The notes: generated by a model from the sequence alone, not told the origin. 64,000 bases of DNA from Pontibacter flavimaris (GCF_001907195.1 NZ_LVWA01000012.1:328960-392959); one strand, 5' to 3'; positions 18,143-26,403 are shown, counted from the stretch's first letter. Made by a program: numbers and translations.

Positions 18143-18403
18143 ATGACGAATGTAATTCAAAACACACAGGCAATCCAGAACGAGGTGGTGAACATCATTA
18201 CCTCCGTTACCAACATTAATCCTAACCGGCTGCTTAAGGTCCGCGACCTGACCCGGCTGGGCCTCGATATCATCGATGTGGTGGACATCATCCTGAAAGT
18301 GGAGAAAACCTACCAATTGACCATACCTGACGAGGTGCCCGTTTACACGGTGGATGACTTCGTGAACTACGTGTATACCCATACTTTTAAGAAGGCCAGC
18401 TAA
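18143..18403 (+). CDS. Acyl-carrier-protein-like small protein lacking the phosphopantetheine serine
   Basis: 86 aa with the ACP helix pattern and a good match to the ACP core: 'LTRLGLDIIDVVDIILKVEK' aligns with the canonical LGxDSLDxVELV helix II, and 'LTIPDEVPVYTVDDFVNYV' with xxIPDExxxxIxTVxDxVxxI. In a working ACP, Ser in the D-S-L triad carries 4'-phosphopantetheine; here the triad is D-I-I, so the protein should not carry an acyl chain. It may be a structural or regulatory relative of ACP. It stands alone 133 bp after the RND gene, with its own promoter-like box and a perfect terminator behind it, which argues for a real expressed gene. Confidence 0.75.
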   Translation: MTNVIQNTQAIQNEVVNIITSVTNINPNRLLKVRDLTRLGLDIIDVVDIILKVEKTYQLTIPDEVPVYTVDDFVNYVYTHTFKKAS

Positions 18404-18424
18404 GCCGGCAAAAGTATAAAAGCA

Positions 18425-18463
18425 GAAAAGGGAGCCGCAATCTATACTTGCGGCTCCCTTTTC
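18425..18463. terminator. Strong bidirectional terminator
   Basis: Perfect 16-bp stem (GAAAAGGGAGCCGCAA and its complement) around a 7-nt loop; A-run on the left, T-run on the right. The loop and right arm together contain TATACTT. It ends the small ACP-like gene and could also stop the convergent minus-strand unit. Confidence 0.88.
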
Positions 18464-18574
18464 GTTTCATGCAAAGTATAAATTCACTTTGCCACACCTT
18501 TATCTCTGTATACTCTCTCGCCTCCGACGAGCCAGAGCAAAGTATAAGCTCAAGCCATACTTTTGCTTCAGCAT

Positions 18575-19318
18575 TTATACTTCAAAGATAAAGAAAGGCG
18601 GGTCGTAGCCCTCTTTTACAAGTATGGGCTTGGAGACGTTGAAAACCTTGACGCCCTTGGAGGTTTCGCCCTTCAGCGTGCCGATGTGCGCGTGCCCGTG
18701 GAAGGCGGCGATCACCTCGCGGCGGTTGATTGGCTCGGCCAGCCGGGAGGAGCCCAGGTACGGAAAAATCTGCTCCGGCTCCCCAACTACCGTGGCTTTG
18801 ATCGGCGCGTAGTGCAGCACGGCGATCTTCTTCACCTCCACGTTATCGCTGTCGATGCGGGAGAGGGCGCCGTCCAGCTTCAGGGCCTCATCCACCGCCT
18901 CCTGCACAAACTGCTTTATCATCGGCTCCCCGAACATGCCCAGCATGGCGTTGTCGAAGCCGCCGCCGAAGCCCTTCACCCCGGCAAAGCCCACGTCCCC
19001 GATCACCACGCTGTCGCCGTCCAGCATGTGCACGTTCTGCTTTATCAGCATTTTGCGGATGGTCTTCTGGTTATCGCGCTCATAGTCGTGGTTGCCCAGC
19101 ACGGCTACCACCGGTATGTTGCAGGACTTAAGCTCCTCCACCAGCACCTCGGCCTCGGCGGTGCGCCCGGTGTCGGTCAGGTCGCCGCACAGCACCAGTA
19201 CGTCCGCCTCCTCCGATACTTTCGCAAAGTAATCCTTCCATTTCCCGCTGTCTGTCTCCCGCACATGAATATCGCCAACTGCCGCAATCCTGGTTTTTTT
19301 CTCCTTTTTTGTAGCCAT
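18575..19318 (-). CDS. Metallophosphoesterase
   Basis: Calcineurin-like phosphoesterase, 247 aa, probably cytosolic since no signal peptide is seen. The five metal-binding blocks are in order: 'VGDIHV' (about 14-19), 'LCGDLTDTG', 'LGNHDYE', a mid His in 'VLHYAPI' and 'FHGHAHIG' near 212. The substrate could be a nucleotide, a phosphoprotein or a sugar phosphate; the family is too broad to say. It follows the nucleotidyltransferase gene with only 3 bp between them, so the two are almost certainly cotranscribed and may act on one modification (transfer and removal of a nucleotidyl or phosphoryl group). Confidence 0.87.
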   Translation of the reverse strand: MATKKEKKTRIAAVGDIHVRETDSGKWKDYFAKVSEEADVLVLCGDLTDTGRTAEAEVLVEELKSCNIPVVAVLGNHDYERDNQKTIRKMLIKQNVHMLDGDSVVIGDVGFAGVKGFGGGFDNAMLGMFGEPMIKQFVQEAVDEALKLDGALSRIDSDNVEVKKIAVLHYAPIKATVVGEPEQIFPYLGSSRLAEPINRREVIAAFHGHAHIGTLKGETSKGVKVFNVSKPILVKEGYDPPFFIFEV

Positions 19319-19321
19319 GCC

Positions 19322-20077
19322 TTATACTGATCTGATGGTAACTACCTTAAAGTCCCATTCGGTGATGTCTATTTTGTACTGTGTCTGGTCGATGAGCGGC
19401 CCGCGGCAGATCTTTTCCTTCGGTGCCGGCATCTCCAGCTCATCCTGCGCCCGTTTAAACAGCTCATCCACCAGCCATTTCGGGATGAGGTCGCGCTCCG
19501 AGGGGTACACGAACTGGAACGACAGGAACTGCGCCAGCAGCAGCTGCCAGTGGGTTTCCATGTGCTGCCACAGCCATTTCCAGTCCAGCCGCTCGCCGAA
19601 GCGCAGCATAATATGGTTAATGTCGGCGCCATCGTAGCGCTCCCTGTTCTGTACGTACAGCTTCGACCAGATCAGGGTTTCGGCCGGGATCACCCGTACC
19701 TTCACGCCCAGCAGCTCACTTGGGGTAGAGCGCTCGAACCAGCTATCGTCCACGGCGCAATGGTTGCCGGGGTTGTTAAAGATGATGTCCATGAAGTGCT
19801 CGTCCTTGATGGCCTTGGCCAGCCAGCGCACGTCGGTCAGCTCTGTCTCGAAGCCATTCTCTTTAAAAGCCTTCAGTAATGCCGGGGTGTCGCTCCCTTT
19901 GCAAAATACGTCCAGGTCCTTTGTGTCGCGCATGATGTCGGTGTAGAGGCGCAGGGCAAAGCCCCCTCCCACCATAAAATCAATGTTGCTCTCTGTCATG
20001 ATGGTCAGGGCCTCCCGGTAAAAATCGTGCGCAGCCTGCCGGTGAATCCCTTCCTGTAGTTCTATTACTTTAGCCAT
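19322..20077 (-). CDS. Nucleotidyltransferase-fold protein, function unknown
   Basis: 251 aa with a minimal nucleotidyltransferase signature near the N-terminus: 'FMVGGGFALRLY' followed by 'RDTKDLDVFC', i.e. the GG...DxD pattern of the DNA polymerase beta superfamily, and a third acidic candidate in 'HFMDIIFN'. The C-terminal half is helical and rich in Trp. Such proteins include antibiotic-modifying enzymes, MNT/AbiEii-type toxins and uncharacterised families; none fits well enough to name. It is the first gene of a two-gene unit with the metallophosphoesterase. The 236 bp upstream show no clear promoter box. Confidence 0.72.
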   Translation of the reverse strand: MAKVIELQEGIHRQAAHDFYREALTIMTESNIDFMVGGGFALRLYTDIMRDTKDLDVFCKGSDTPALLKAFKENGFETELTDVRWLAKAIKDEHFMDIIFNNPGNHCAVDDSWFERSTPSELLGVKVRVIPAETLIWSKLYVQNRERYDGADINHIMLRFGERLDWKWLWQHMETHWQLLLAQFLSFQFVYPSERDLIPKWLVDELFKRAQDELEMPAPKEKICRGPLIDQTQYKIDITEWDFKVVTIRSV

Positions 20078-20313
20078 TATGGTTTTGTTCTGATGGTAGA
20101 TGTAAGGCAGCCGCCGGGGCAGGCTGCGGCTGGCAATGGAGGGTCTGCTTTGGGAGCAGCCAGGTACGTGTATCCTCCAAAGCAGCGTAAAAAGATTGTA
20201 CTCCCTTAAGGTGCCGTTGGTTGCCTGCTTTTGAACAAATAATGCGTTTTAAAGGCTATAACAGCGTAAAATAAAGTATAAACGAAGACCTTATTGCACT
20301 ATAGCAAGTATAA

Positions 20314-21654
20314 TTATTTCAGTGGCTCGTTCGTGACGAAGAAAGGGATGTTGGCCGTGGTCAGGTTATTCTGCCCATCGCGCAGGTAAAGATACAGCCG
20401 GTAGGCGCCCTGCCGGCGTGGCGTGCGCAGCCATACTTTGGTGCCCTCCTGCTTCACAAACGCATCCTCCACGGGCTTTGGCTTTACCTGCTTGTCGGCG
20501 TTGCCATCCTGCTGCTCGGCCTCGGGCAGCAGTTCCCACTGCACCTCCACCGAATCCTGCTCCGGGTCGAAGGTAAAGGCGGCTCCCTCAAAGGTCTGCT
20601 CCGGCTTCAGGTAGATCTGGTCGAAGGCGAACTTGTTGTCCAGGGTAAGGTAGGCGATGTAGGGCGGCTTGTTCAACGTATGGGTGGTATCGCCCCAGAG
20701 CTGGCGCATTTCGTGCACAAGGCCCGTTTCCTCTCCCTTCTCGTTGATCAAACTGAACCAGGTGGGCGTGGTTTCCTGCTTGTTGCCCCACAGGAACACG
20801 TAGGCTCCCAGGCAGCGGCTGGTATCGGCCAGCACCGACTGCTCGTAGCGAGCACGGGCAAACTCGGCCTTCTCCGAGCTGGTCTGCTCGATGGGCGCCA
20901 TCCACCAGGTATAGTAGGACTCCCAGTACCCGCGGGCGCCAAACTCTGAGATCACGTATGGGCCTTCCCAGTCGGTCTTGGCCAGCTCCTGCGGCAGGTT
21001 GTGCATCGCCCCGAACGAGTTGATGGAGAGGATGTCCAGGGCAGGTGCGCGCTTGGCGATCAGGTTCACGACCTTGTGCGGCACGTTCATGATGGTGGTG
21101 GTGGTGGGATGGTCCGGGTCTTCTTCGTGGATCATCTCGGCTATCCCGTTCACGGCATCCCATACTTTCACGTTGGAGCCATCGGCATAAAGCTCGTTAC
21201 CGATGCCCCACATCAGCAGCGCCGGGTGGTCTTTATACTTCAGCACCACCTCGCGCAGCTCCTCGCGCTGCTGCGCCACCAGTTTTTTATCGTAGTAGTT
21301 AAAACCCTCACGCTCGCGGGCCATCCAAAGCCCCAGCGTCACGGTAAGGCCGTGCGCGTGGGCCGAGTCCAGCACCTGCTGGGCGTCATCGGTATGCCAT
21401 ACCCGCACCGAGTTGCCGCCATACTGGCTCAGGCGGTCGTAGTATTCGTAGCCGGCGGCGCCTTTTATAAAGTATGGCTCGCCGTTGCGCAGCAGCACGT
21501 ACGCCTCCCCCTTCCTGATCACCTCCACCTTACGGCCCTGCGGCTTATACTTTTCGGAGAGATCGGGGGTGCTGCTGCAGGAGAACAGCAGCAGGCACAG
21601 CAAGGCAGGCAGAAAGGTATGGGACAAGAGCTTCCGTAGCAAAGGGTGAAGCAT
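20314..21654 (-). CDS. GH2/GH5-like TIM-barrel glycoside hydrolase lipoprotein
   Basis: Predicted surface or periplasmic lipoprotein with a glycoside-hydrolase-family-2-type catalytic barrel. The ATG at 21654 gives a lipoprotein signal (hydrophobic run then 'LLFSCSS', lipid Cys), whereas an in-frame start 93 bp upstream would bury it, so the internal ATG is preferred (446 aa). The acid/base Glu lies in 'MWGIGNELY' and the nucleophile candidate in 'YVISEFGARGYWES', both at beta-strand ends as in clan GH-A. A C-terminal beta-sandwich (about 345-445) follows. It is divergent from a cellulose-synthase-like glycosyltransferase with a 190-bp gap, suggesting paired synthesis and trimming of a beta-glucan or related polymer. 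The exact substrate is unknown. Confidence 0.82.
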   Translation of the reverse strand: MLHPLLRKLLSHTFLPALLCLLLFSCSSTPDLSEKYKPQGRKVEVIRKGEAYVLLRNGEPYFIKGAAGYEYYDRLSQYGGNSVRVWHTDDAQQVLDSAHAHGLTVTLGLWMAREREGFNYYDKKLVAQQREELREVVLKYKDHPALLMWGIGNELYADGSNVKVWDAVNGIAEMIHEEDPDHPTTTTIMNVPHKVVNLIAKRAPALDILSINSFGAMHNLPQELAKTDWEGPYVISEFGARGYWESYYTWWMAPIEQTSSEKAEFARARYEQSVLADTSRCLGAYVFLWGNKQETTPTWFSLINEKGEETGLVHEMRQLWGDTTHTLNKPPYIAYLTLDNKFAFDQIYLKPEQTFEGAAFTFDPEQDSVEVQWELLPEAEQQDGNADKQVKPKPVEDAFVKQEGTKVWLRTPRRQGAYRLYLYLRDGQNNLTTANIPFFVTNEPLK

Positions 21655-21846
21655 GGCAGGTGGGGCGAAATGGTAAAATTTATCTATAGAATCAGGAGGT
21701 GTACGCATAACATTTCTTCTTGTTTCAAGTATAAAGTCCTGAACCAAGCCTAAGCTGGACTATATAGCAATCCATTAAAACAGCAGTTCTCCGCCCAAAT
21801 AACCTTACACCACTTCACATTTACACCCAAAAGCAGAGGTTCTTCC

Positions 21847-23649
21847 ATGCGACACTTTTTTTCTTCTACTTATACTTCTTCTTTGTTAAACGAGCAGGAG
21901 CCACTCCGCCGGGATGTACGCACCATCCGGTTCATGATCTGGATGGGCCTGGTTACAATGGTACTTTTCCTCTATTGGTTTCTGGACGAGTCGCACATCG
22001 GGTACGAGCCGCTCTACTGGCTGCTGACCACGGCGCTGGTATTCAAGCTGCTGCGCACGCTCCATGAGTGGTACCACTACTACGCCGTCAGCATACCCGA
22101 ACGGCCGGAGCTGCGCACCAGGTTCACGGTGGACATACTGACCACCTACTGCCCCGGCGAGCCGCACAGCATGGTCATTAACACGCTGGAGGCGATCCAG
22201 AACATCCGCTACCCCCACACCGCCTACCTCTGCGACGAGGGCGATGACCCGGTACTGAAGGCGGTATGCGAGCGGCTGGGGGTGGTGCACGTTACCCGCA
22301 CCGAGAAAATAAACGCCAAGGCCGGCAACATCAACAACGCCCTGAAACAGGCCACTGGCGACATCTGCCTTATACTTGACCCCGACCACGTGCCCGTGCC
22401 GGAATTCCTGGACGAGGTGCTGCCCTACTTCGAGGACCCGGAGGTGGGCTTTGTGCAGGTGGTGCAGGGCTACTACAACCAAAAGGAGAGCCTGATTGCC
22501 TACGGCGCGGCCGAGCAGACCTACAGCTTTTACGGTCCCATGATGATGGGCATGAACAGCTACGGCACGGTGCAGGCCATCGGGGCCAACTGCACGTTCC
22601 GCCGGAAGGCGCTGGATAGCATAGGCGGGCATGCGCCTGGCCTGGCCGAGGACATGCACACGGCCATGCAGCTGCACGCCAAAGGCTGGACATCGAAGTA
22701 TGTGCCCAAGATGCTGAGCCGGGGGCTGGTGCCGGGCACGCTGTCGGCCTATTACAAGCAGCAGATAAAATGGGCACGCGGCACCTTCGAGCTCCTCTTT
22801 ATGGTGTACCCCAAGCTGTTCCGCCATTTCACTATGCGCCAGAAAATTCACTACTTCACGCTGCCGCTCTACTACCTGTTCGGTGTTTTCAACCTGGTGG
22901 ACTTCTTGATCCCGGTGCTGGCGCTGGTGCTGGTGGAGTTTCCGTGGTATGTGTCGCTGGGTGAGTTTGTGGTGATGTTCGCGCCCTTCTTCTGCATCTC
23001 CATCTGCATTAGGCAGTTTGCGCAGCGCTGGTACCACGAAAAGAATGAGAAGGGATTCCACCTGTTCGGCGGCATCCTGCGCACGGGCACCTGGTGGATT
23101 TTCCTGCTGGGGCTGGTATACTCCATTCTCCGAATCAAAGTACCCTACATCCCTACTCCAAAGGACGACAAGCCCAAGAACAACCTGCTGCTCAGCCTTC
23201 CGAACATCATGGTGATCCTGCTGAGTTTTGGGGCCATTGCCTACAGCCAACTGGAGTACGGCCACCTCTACGACAACCCCTATGTGCAGATGATGGCGCT
23301 TTTCACGCTTACCAACGTGGTGATACTCGGCAGCATTGTAGTGATCGGCCAGGAACGCTTTATGGAGTGGGTACGCCGGTATTTGCTGCACGCCTCGCTG
23401 CTGCAGCCCCTGATCATGCCGCTGCGCTACGCGGTGTGGCGCACCCGGCACGGCTTTTACGACGGCATTCGGCACGTGGCCGTGGCCATGGTGCTGCTGG
23501 CCACGGTAATCTCTGCCAGTTATATTTTCGGGAAGGATGAGCTGCTGCACTTCTGGCAGCAGCAGCCGGCGGAAGCAGTAACGACCTCACAGCCATCGGC
23601 ACAAGCCTACCAACTGCCCGATGCGAAGCCCCGGAAGCCTGTGAAGTAA
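21847..23649 (+). CDS. Cellulose-synthase-like family 2 glycosyltransferase
   Basis: Processive membrane glycosyltransferase of 600 aa. Two N-terminal helices (about 27-47 and 54-72), a cytoplasmic GT-A domain with the D,D,D,QxxRW set (D130 in 'CDEGDD', D178/D180 in 'LDPDH', E268-D269 in 'AEDMHTAM', and QQIKW at 305-309), then about five to six C-terminal helices. There is no PilZ domain, so direct c-di-GMP control as in BcsA is not expected. It is related to BcsA and curdlan-synthase-like proteins; the product is probably a beta-linked glucan but could be another beta-polymer. Located divergent from a GH2-like lipoprotein and 75 bp before a low-complexity protein gene. Confidence 0.88.
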   Translation: MRHFFSSTYTSSLLNEQEPLRRDVRTIRFMIWMGLVTMVLFLYWFLDESHIGYEPLYWLLTTALVFKLLRTLHEWYHYYAVSIPERPELRTRFTVDILTTYCPGEPHSMVINTLEAIQNIRYPHTAYLCDEGDDPVLKAVCERLGVVHVTRTEKINAKAGNINNALKQATGDICLILDPDHVPVPEFLDEVLPYFEDPEVGFVQVVQGYYNQKESLIAYGAAEQTYSFYGPMMMGMNSYGTVQAIGANCTFRRKALDSIGGHAPGLAEDMHTAMQLHAKGWTSKYVPKMLSRGLVPGTLSAYYKQQIKWARGTFELLFMVYPKLFRHFTMRQKIHYFTLPLYYLFGVFNLVDFLIPVLALVLVEFPWYVSLGEFVVMFAPFFCISICIRQFAQRWYHEKNEKGFHLFGGILRTGTWWIFLLGLVYSILRIKVPYIPTPKDDKPKNNLLLSLPNIMVILLSFGAIAYSQLEYGHLYDNPYVQMMALFTLTNVVILGSIVVIGQERFMEWVRRYLLHASLLQPLIMPLRYAVWRTRHGFYDGIRHVAVAMVLLATVISASYIFGKDELLHFWQQQPAEAVTTSQPSAQAYQLPDAKPRKPVK

Positions 23650-23724
23650 TTCACCTCAACCCCTGCCTTTTCTGTGCGTTAAGAGGATAGAACAAATCGC
23701 TTTTTAACCGAAAACCATAAGGCT

Positions 23725-24636
23725 ATGAACACAGATTATTCCAACCACTACGACAGGAACGAGAACCACGGTTACCGTACGCACCGCTCCGAGCGCTACC
23801 GCTACCCCGAAAGGGACAGCAGCTACCGCTTTGATGACTACGGCTCTTCGGCCCGCGGCGGCTATGGCAACGAGGGCCACAGCGGCACCTGGGGTAACCA
23901 GGGCAATGAGATGGGCGGATCCCGCAACACGGGCAACCAGGACACTTACAGCACCTCCCGCAACTATGGCAACATGGGCAGCTATGGGGGCGCACAGGGC
24001 TTCGGCGACTACAGGGGCGGCCGGCACCCGCAGGGAAGCGACTACAACTTCTACAGCGGCGCAAGTTCCGGTGGCGAGAGGAGCAACAGAGGCTCTGGCC
24101 CGCGTAGCCACGGCTATGAGAGCGATTACGACAGCCATGGCTCGACCTTCCAGAACGACTCCAACTCCCGGCTATACGGCTCCGACACCTCGCGCAGGTT
24201 TCAGGGTTCAGACCAGGGCCGCTACGATTTTGACCGCGGCAGCTCCAACCGGGGCAGCGGCAGTTTCCGCGGCTCCGACCGCGACAGTAACAGGGGCTAT
24301 TCGGGCTACGGAGGTTCCGAGGGAGGCTACATGGGCAGCGGTTATAACCGTACCACCCGGGGCGACTACGGCACCGGCAACTATGGCTCCATGGGCAGCT
24401 ACGACCGGGGCAGTTCCAGCATGAGCTACGGCGAACCCTACGGGGCCGGCGACTACAGCCGCCGCCACACCGGGTACCCGAACGAAACCTACGCCCGCGA
24501 CAGGGAAAACCCGCGCATCCAGCACCGTGACAGCGATTACGACTACGACCCGAACCACAGCTTTGACGTGCAAAGGGATCCCTACTATGTTGCCAGCCAC
24601 AACCGCGGCCGCACCTGGGACCGGAATAGGTATTAA
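23725..24636 (+). CDS. Gly/Ser/Arg/Tyr-rich low-complexity protein
   Basis: 303 aa with no signal peptide, no membrane helix and almost no hydrophobic core. The composition is dominated by Gly, Ser, Arg, Tyr, Asp and Asn, with recurrent RGG/RGSG, 'GNYGSMGSYDRGSS' and 'GGYGN'-like blocks, and a short more regular tail 'YDYDPNHSFDVQRDPYYV'. No known enzymatic domain was recognised. The codons are GC-rich and code consistently, and the reading frame is closed by a perfect terminator, so the gene is probably real. The makeup resembles RGG/prion-like disordered proteins that bind RNA or form condensates, or a stress/desiccation protein; that is by analogy only. It follows the cellulose-synthase-like gene by 75 bp. 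Confidence 0.75.
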   Translation: MNTDYSNHYDRNENHGYRTHRSERYRYPERDSSYRFDDYGSSARGGYGNEGHSGTWGNQGNEMGGSRNTGNQDTYSTSRNYGNMGSYGGAQGFGDYRGGRHPQGSDYNFYSGASSGGERSNRGSGPRSHGYESDYDSHGSTFQNDSNSRLYGSDTSRRFQGSDQGRYDFDRGSSNRGSGSFRGSDRDSNRGYSGYGGSEGGYMGSGYNRTTRGDYGTGNYGSMGSYDRGSSSMSYGEPYGAGDYSRRHTGYPNETYARDRENPRIQHRDSDYDYDPNHSFDVQRDPYYVASHNRGRTWDRNRY

Positions 24637-24652
24637 GCCAGAGAAAGTATAG

Positions 24653-24694
24653 AAAGTATAAAAGCGCGGCTGTTTGGTCGCGCTTTTATACTTT
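24653..24694 (+). terminator. Intrinsic terminator built from the AAGTATA motif
   Basis: Perfect 16-bp stem AAAGTATAAAAGCGCG / CGCGCTTTTATACTTT with a 10-nt loop. Two head-to-head copies of the window-wide motif form the outer part of the stem. Confidence 0.88.
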
Positions 24695-24845
24695 TATAGC
24701 TCTGGAGATAGTTCTTTCCTTTGGTATTCCTGCTGCTATTTTATGCCCTCCGTTTCCTTTAACCTGAAGCGGGCTCGCTGGCGCGGGTTTGAAGCTCCTG
24801 CCTTTTTATACTTTATACTTGCTGATTTATACTTGAAGCTAAACT

Positions 24846-25258
24846 TTATACTTCCTCCTTCTGGCGCAAGTCTTCAGACTTGTGTCCTTTTATGAAATCG
24901 AGTTTGTAACTCGATTGGCCCGCAGAGCCATACTTATACTTTGGCTATACTTTATACTTTCCTGGCGCAAGCGTCCGTTTGTACCTTATTATTTATACTT
25001 CATACTTCGGCTATACTCCCCTAGCCGCCGCTTCCTACAACCTGAACCAAGCTATCCTTTCTAGCTTCTGCCGATCCTCTAGTTCCCATAAACCTACCGC
25101 TGCATTTATACTTTGGCTCCCTCCAGCCCGGGAGGGCTCGTCTTCCCGCATCGCGCTGTGTTCCCTTCCTTTGCTCCTGACGTCGCAATGCCCTTACGGG
25201 CACCGGAATCTCACAAGGCGCTCAACGGAAAGACTGGGTATCAGTTCGATAGCTCCCG
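24846..25258 (-). repeat. Composite intergenic repeat, copy 2 (inverted)
   Basis: Reverse-orientation copy of the element at 9171-9560, with hairpins CAAGTCTTCAGACTTG and ATCGAGTTTGTAACTCGAT, the CAAGCGTCCGTTTG arm, the 'ccagcccgggagggctcgtc' hairpin and the 'aggcgctcaac' end. The hairpin arms differ from those of other copies but stay paired. Several TATACTT lie between the hairpins. No gene is seen in this stretch. Confidence 0.78.
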
Positions 25259-25261
25259 CTT

Positions 25262-25333
25262 TTTGTCATCCCGACCTTCGGGAGAGATCTCTATAGAATT
25301 CCAGATAGATCTCTCGCCCTGCTCGAGATGACA
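25262..25333. repeat. Short inverted repeat of the 'GTCAT...ATGAC' type (family E)
   Basis: 'tttgtcatcccgaccttcgg' at the left and 'ccctgctcgagatgacaagg' at the right, with 'agatctct' repeated twice in the middle. A second copy lies at 36030-36096, there too directly beside a composite repeat. Confidence 0.7.
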
Positions 25334-25339
25334 AGGAGT

Positions 25340-25535
25340 TATAGCAAGTATAGCTCCCTTCTCAGGAGAAGTAGGTTTATACTTTGTAGGGACAGGTCGC
25401 GACCTGTCCGTGCGATAGCCTTAACTATGAAACTTATACTTTGGAAGCAGCAGCTACAGACTCCCCTCCTTGGCTAAGTCTCGGATCCCGGACTTGTTCC
25501 GGGGGAGGGGTAGGGGTGGTGGGACCCGGTGCTGC
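25340..25535 (+). repeat. Repeat family D, full copy
   Basis: Contains the perfect 20-bp palindrome GGACAGGTCGCGACCTGTCC (25390-25409), then 'gcgatagccttaactatgaa', TATACTTTGGAAGCAGCAG, and an 'actcccctccttggctaag' end followed by a 'ggggtaggggtggt' tail. The inverted copy at 29560-29702 matches along its whole length. Confidence 0.78.
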
Positions 25536-25581
25536 AGAACCCCCTCCCCTGTTCTTAGGGCAAGGTGAGTTTATCCAACTC

Positions 25582-26403
25582 CTACGGAATACAGAGACTC
25601 TTCAGATCCCGCATGCTACCGTAGAAAACGTTGCAGTCTACAGATGCATCGATGCCGCCTATGAAGCCGTTGTCGGTGTGCTGCCAGAAAGAGAGCTTGC
25701 GGGTGTTGGTCTTGTCTATACTTAGCCGGGGTACCTCATAGTGCGCGATCCAGAGCGGGTAGCTGTCGAAGTGGCCTGCCAGGTAATCTTTATAGAAGTG
25801 ATAGCCGGTGTAGATAATGGGTTTGGAGCCGTAGGCGTTCTCCACGTAGTCCAGCCATACTTTCAGGTCTTTGCGCAGCTGCGCGATGGGCTTGCGGCCG
25901 CGCACCTCCACATCCAGCACGGGCGGCAGGTCGCCGCTTTGCAGCTGCACCGTGGCCGTAAAGTGCTTTGCCTGCTTCTCGGGGTCGAGGTAGGGCAGGT
26001 AGAAATGGTAAGCTCCCCGGATAATGCCCGCGCCGGCCGCGCCTTCCCAGTTCTCCTTGAATTTCCTGTCCTTCAGCGACACACCTTCGGTAGCCTTCAC
26101 AAAGGCAAAGGTAATCTCGCTCTCCCGCACCTTGGGCCAGGCAATCTCCTTCTGATAATGGCTCACATCCACCCCGTAAATGGTATGTCCCTCGGGCCAC
26201 ACGGGCTTCGGTTTCACCACAAAATACTCCACATAGAACACCAGCAGCGCAATACCCAGCAGCACAGCCACACCGATCCAGAAGCGTCTGGGCGGCTGGC
26301 TCGCCTGCTTCTTGCGGGGCTGCCTGGGCCTGGCAACACGCTTGGCGGGCGCCTTTACGGCAGCGGCTTTCTTAGGAAGGGGTGGTTTGGTGGTGGTGGC
26401 CAT
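25582..26403 (-). CDS. Membrane-anchored GH25 lysozyme (muramidase)
   Basis: Glycoside hydrolase family 25 muramidase, cleaving the MurNAc-GlcNAc bond of peptidoglycan. From the ATG chosen here it has 273 aa: a Lys/Pro/Ala-rich basic N-terminus (about 1-40), one transmembrane helix (about 44-66, 'FWIGVAVLLGIALLVFYVEY'), then the catalytic domain with 'YGVDVSHYQ' (first catalytic Asp), 'FAFVKATEG', 'GAYHFY', 'LPPVLDVEV' (Asp/Glu pair) and 'IYTGYHFYK'. The anchor and lack of a cleavage site suggest a periplasmic, inner-membrane-bound enzyme for wall remodelling rather than a secreted lysin. An ATG five codons upstream is also possible. Single gene, flanked by repeats. Confidence 0.9.
   Translation of the reverse strand: MATTTKPPLPKKAAAVKAPAKRVARPRQPRKKQASQPPRRFWIGVAVLLGIALLVFYVEYFVVKPKPVWPEGHTIYGVDVSHYQKEIAWPKVRESEITFAFVKATEGVSLKDRKFKENWEGAAGAGIIRGAYHFYLPYLDPEKQAKHFTATVQLQSGDLPPVLDVEVRGRKPIAQLRKDLKVWLDYVENAYGSKPIIYTGYHFYKDYLAGHFDSYPLWIAHYEVPRLSIDKTNTRKLSFWQHTDNGFIGGIDASVDCNVFYGSMRDLKSLCIP

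Noticed and set aside
21886..23550. Long minus-strand frame (554 codons) opposite the cellulose-synthase-like gene
   Set aside because: Its composition (very rich in His, Gln, Val, Arg) is that of the antisense of a GC-rich gene. The plus-strand gene has all GT2 motifs, so this is a shadow frame.
23704..24138. Ala/Val-rich frames opposite the low-complexity gene, some looking like membrane proteins
   Set aside because: Complement of Gly/Ser/Tyr codons gives Ala/Val runs automatically. The terminator orientation supports the plus-strand gene.
24674..25331. Several plus-strand frames of 60-105 codons in the repeat-rich gap
   Set aside because: They run through composite repeat and family E/D DNA. 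Other copies of the repeats do not keep these frames open.
25582..26403. GH25 gene considered as a phage endolysin
   Set aside because: It has an N-terminal membrane anchor and no holin or phage genes nearby, so a cellular role fits better.
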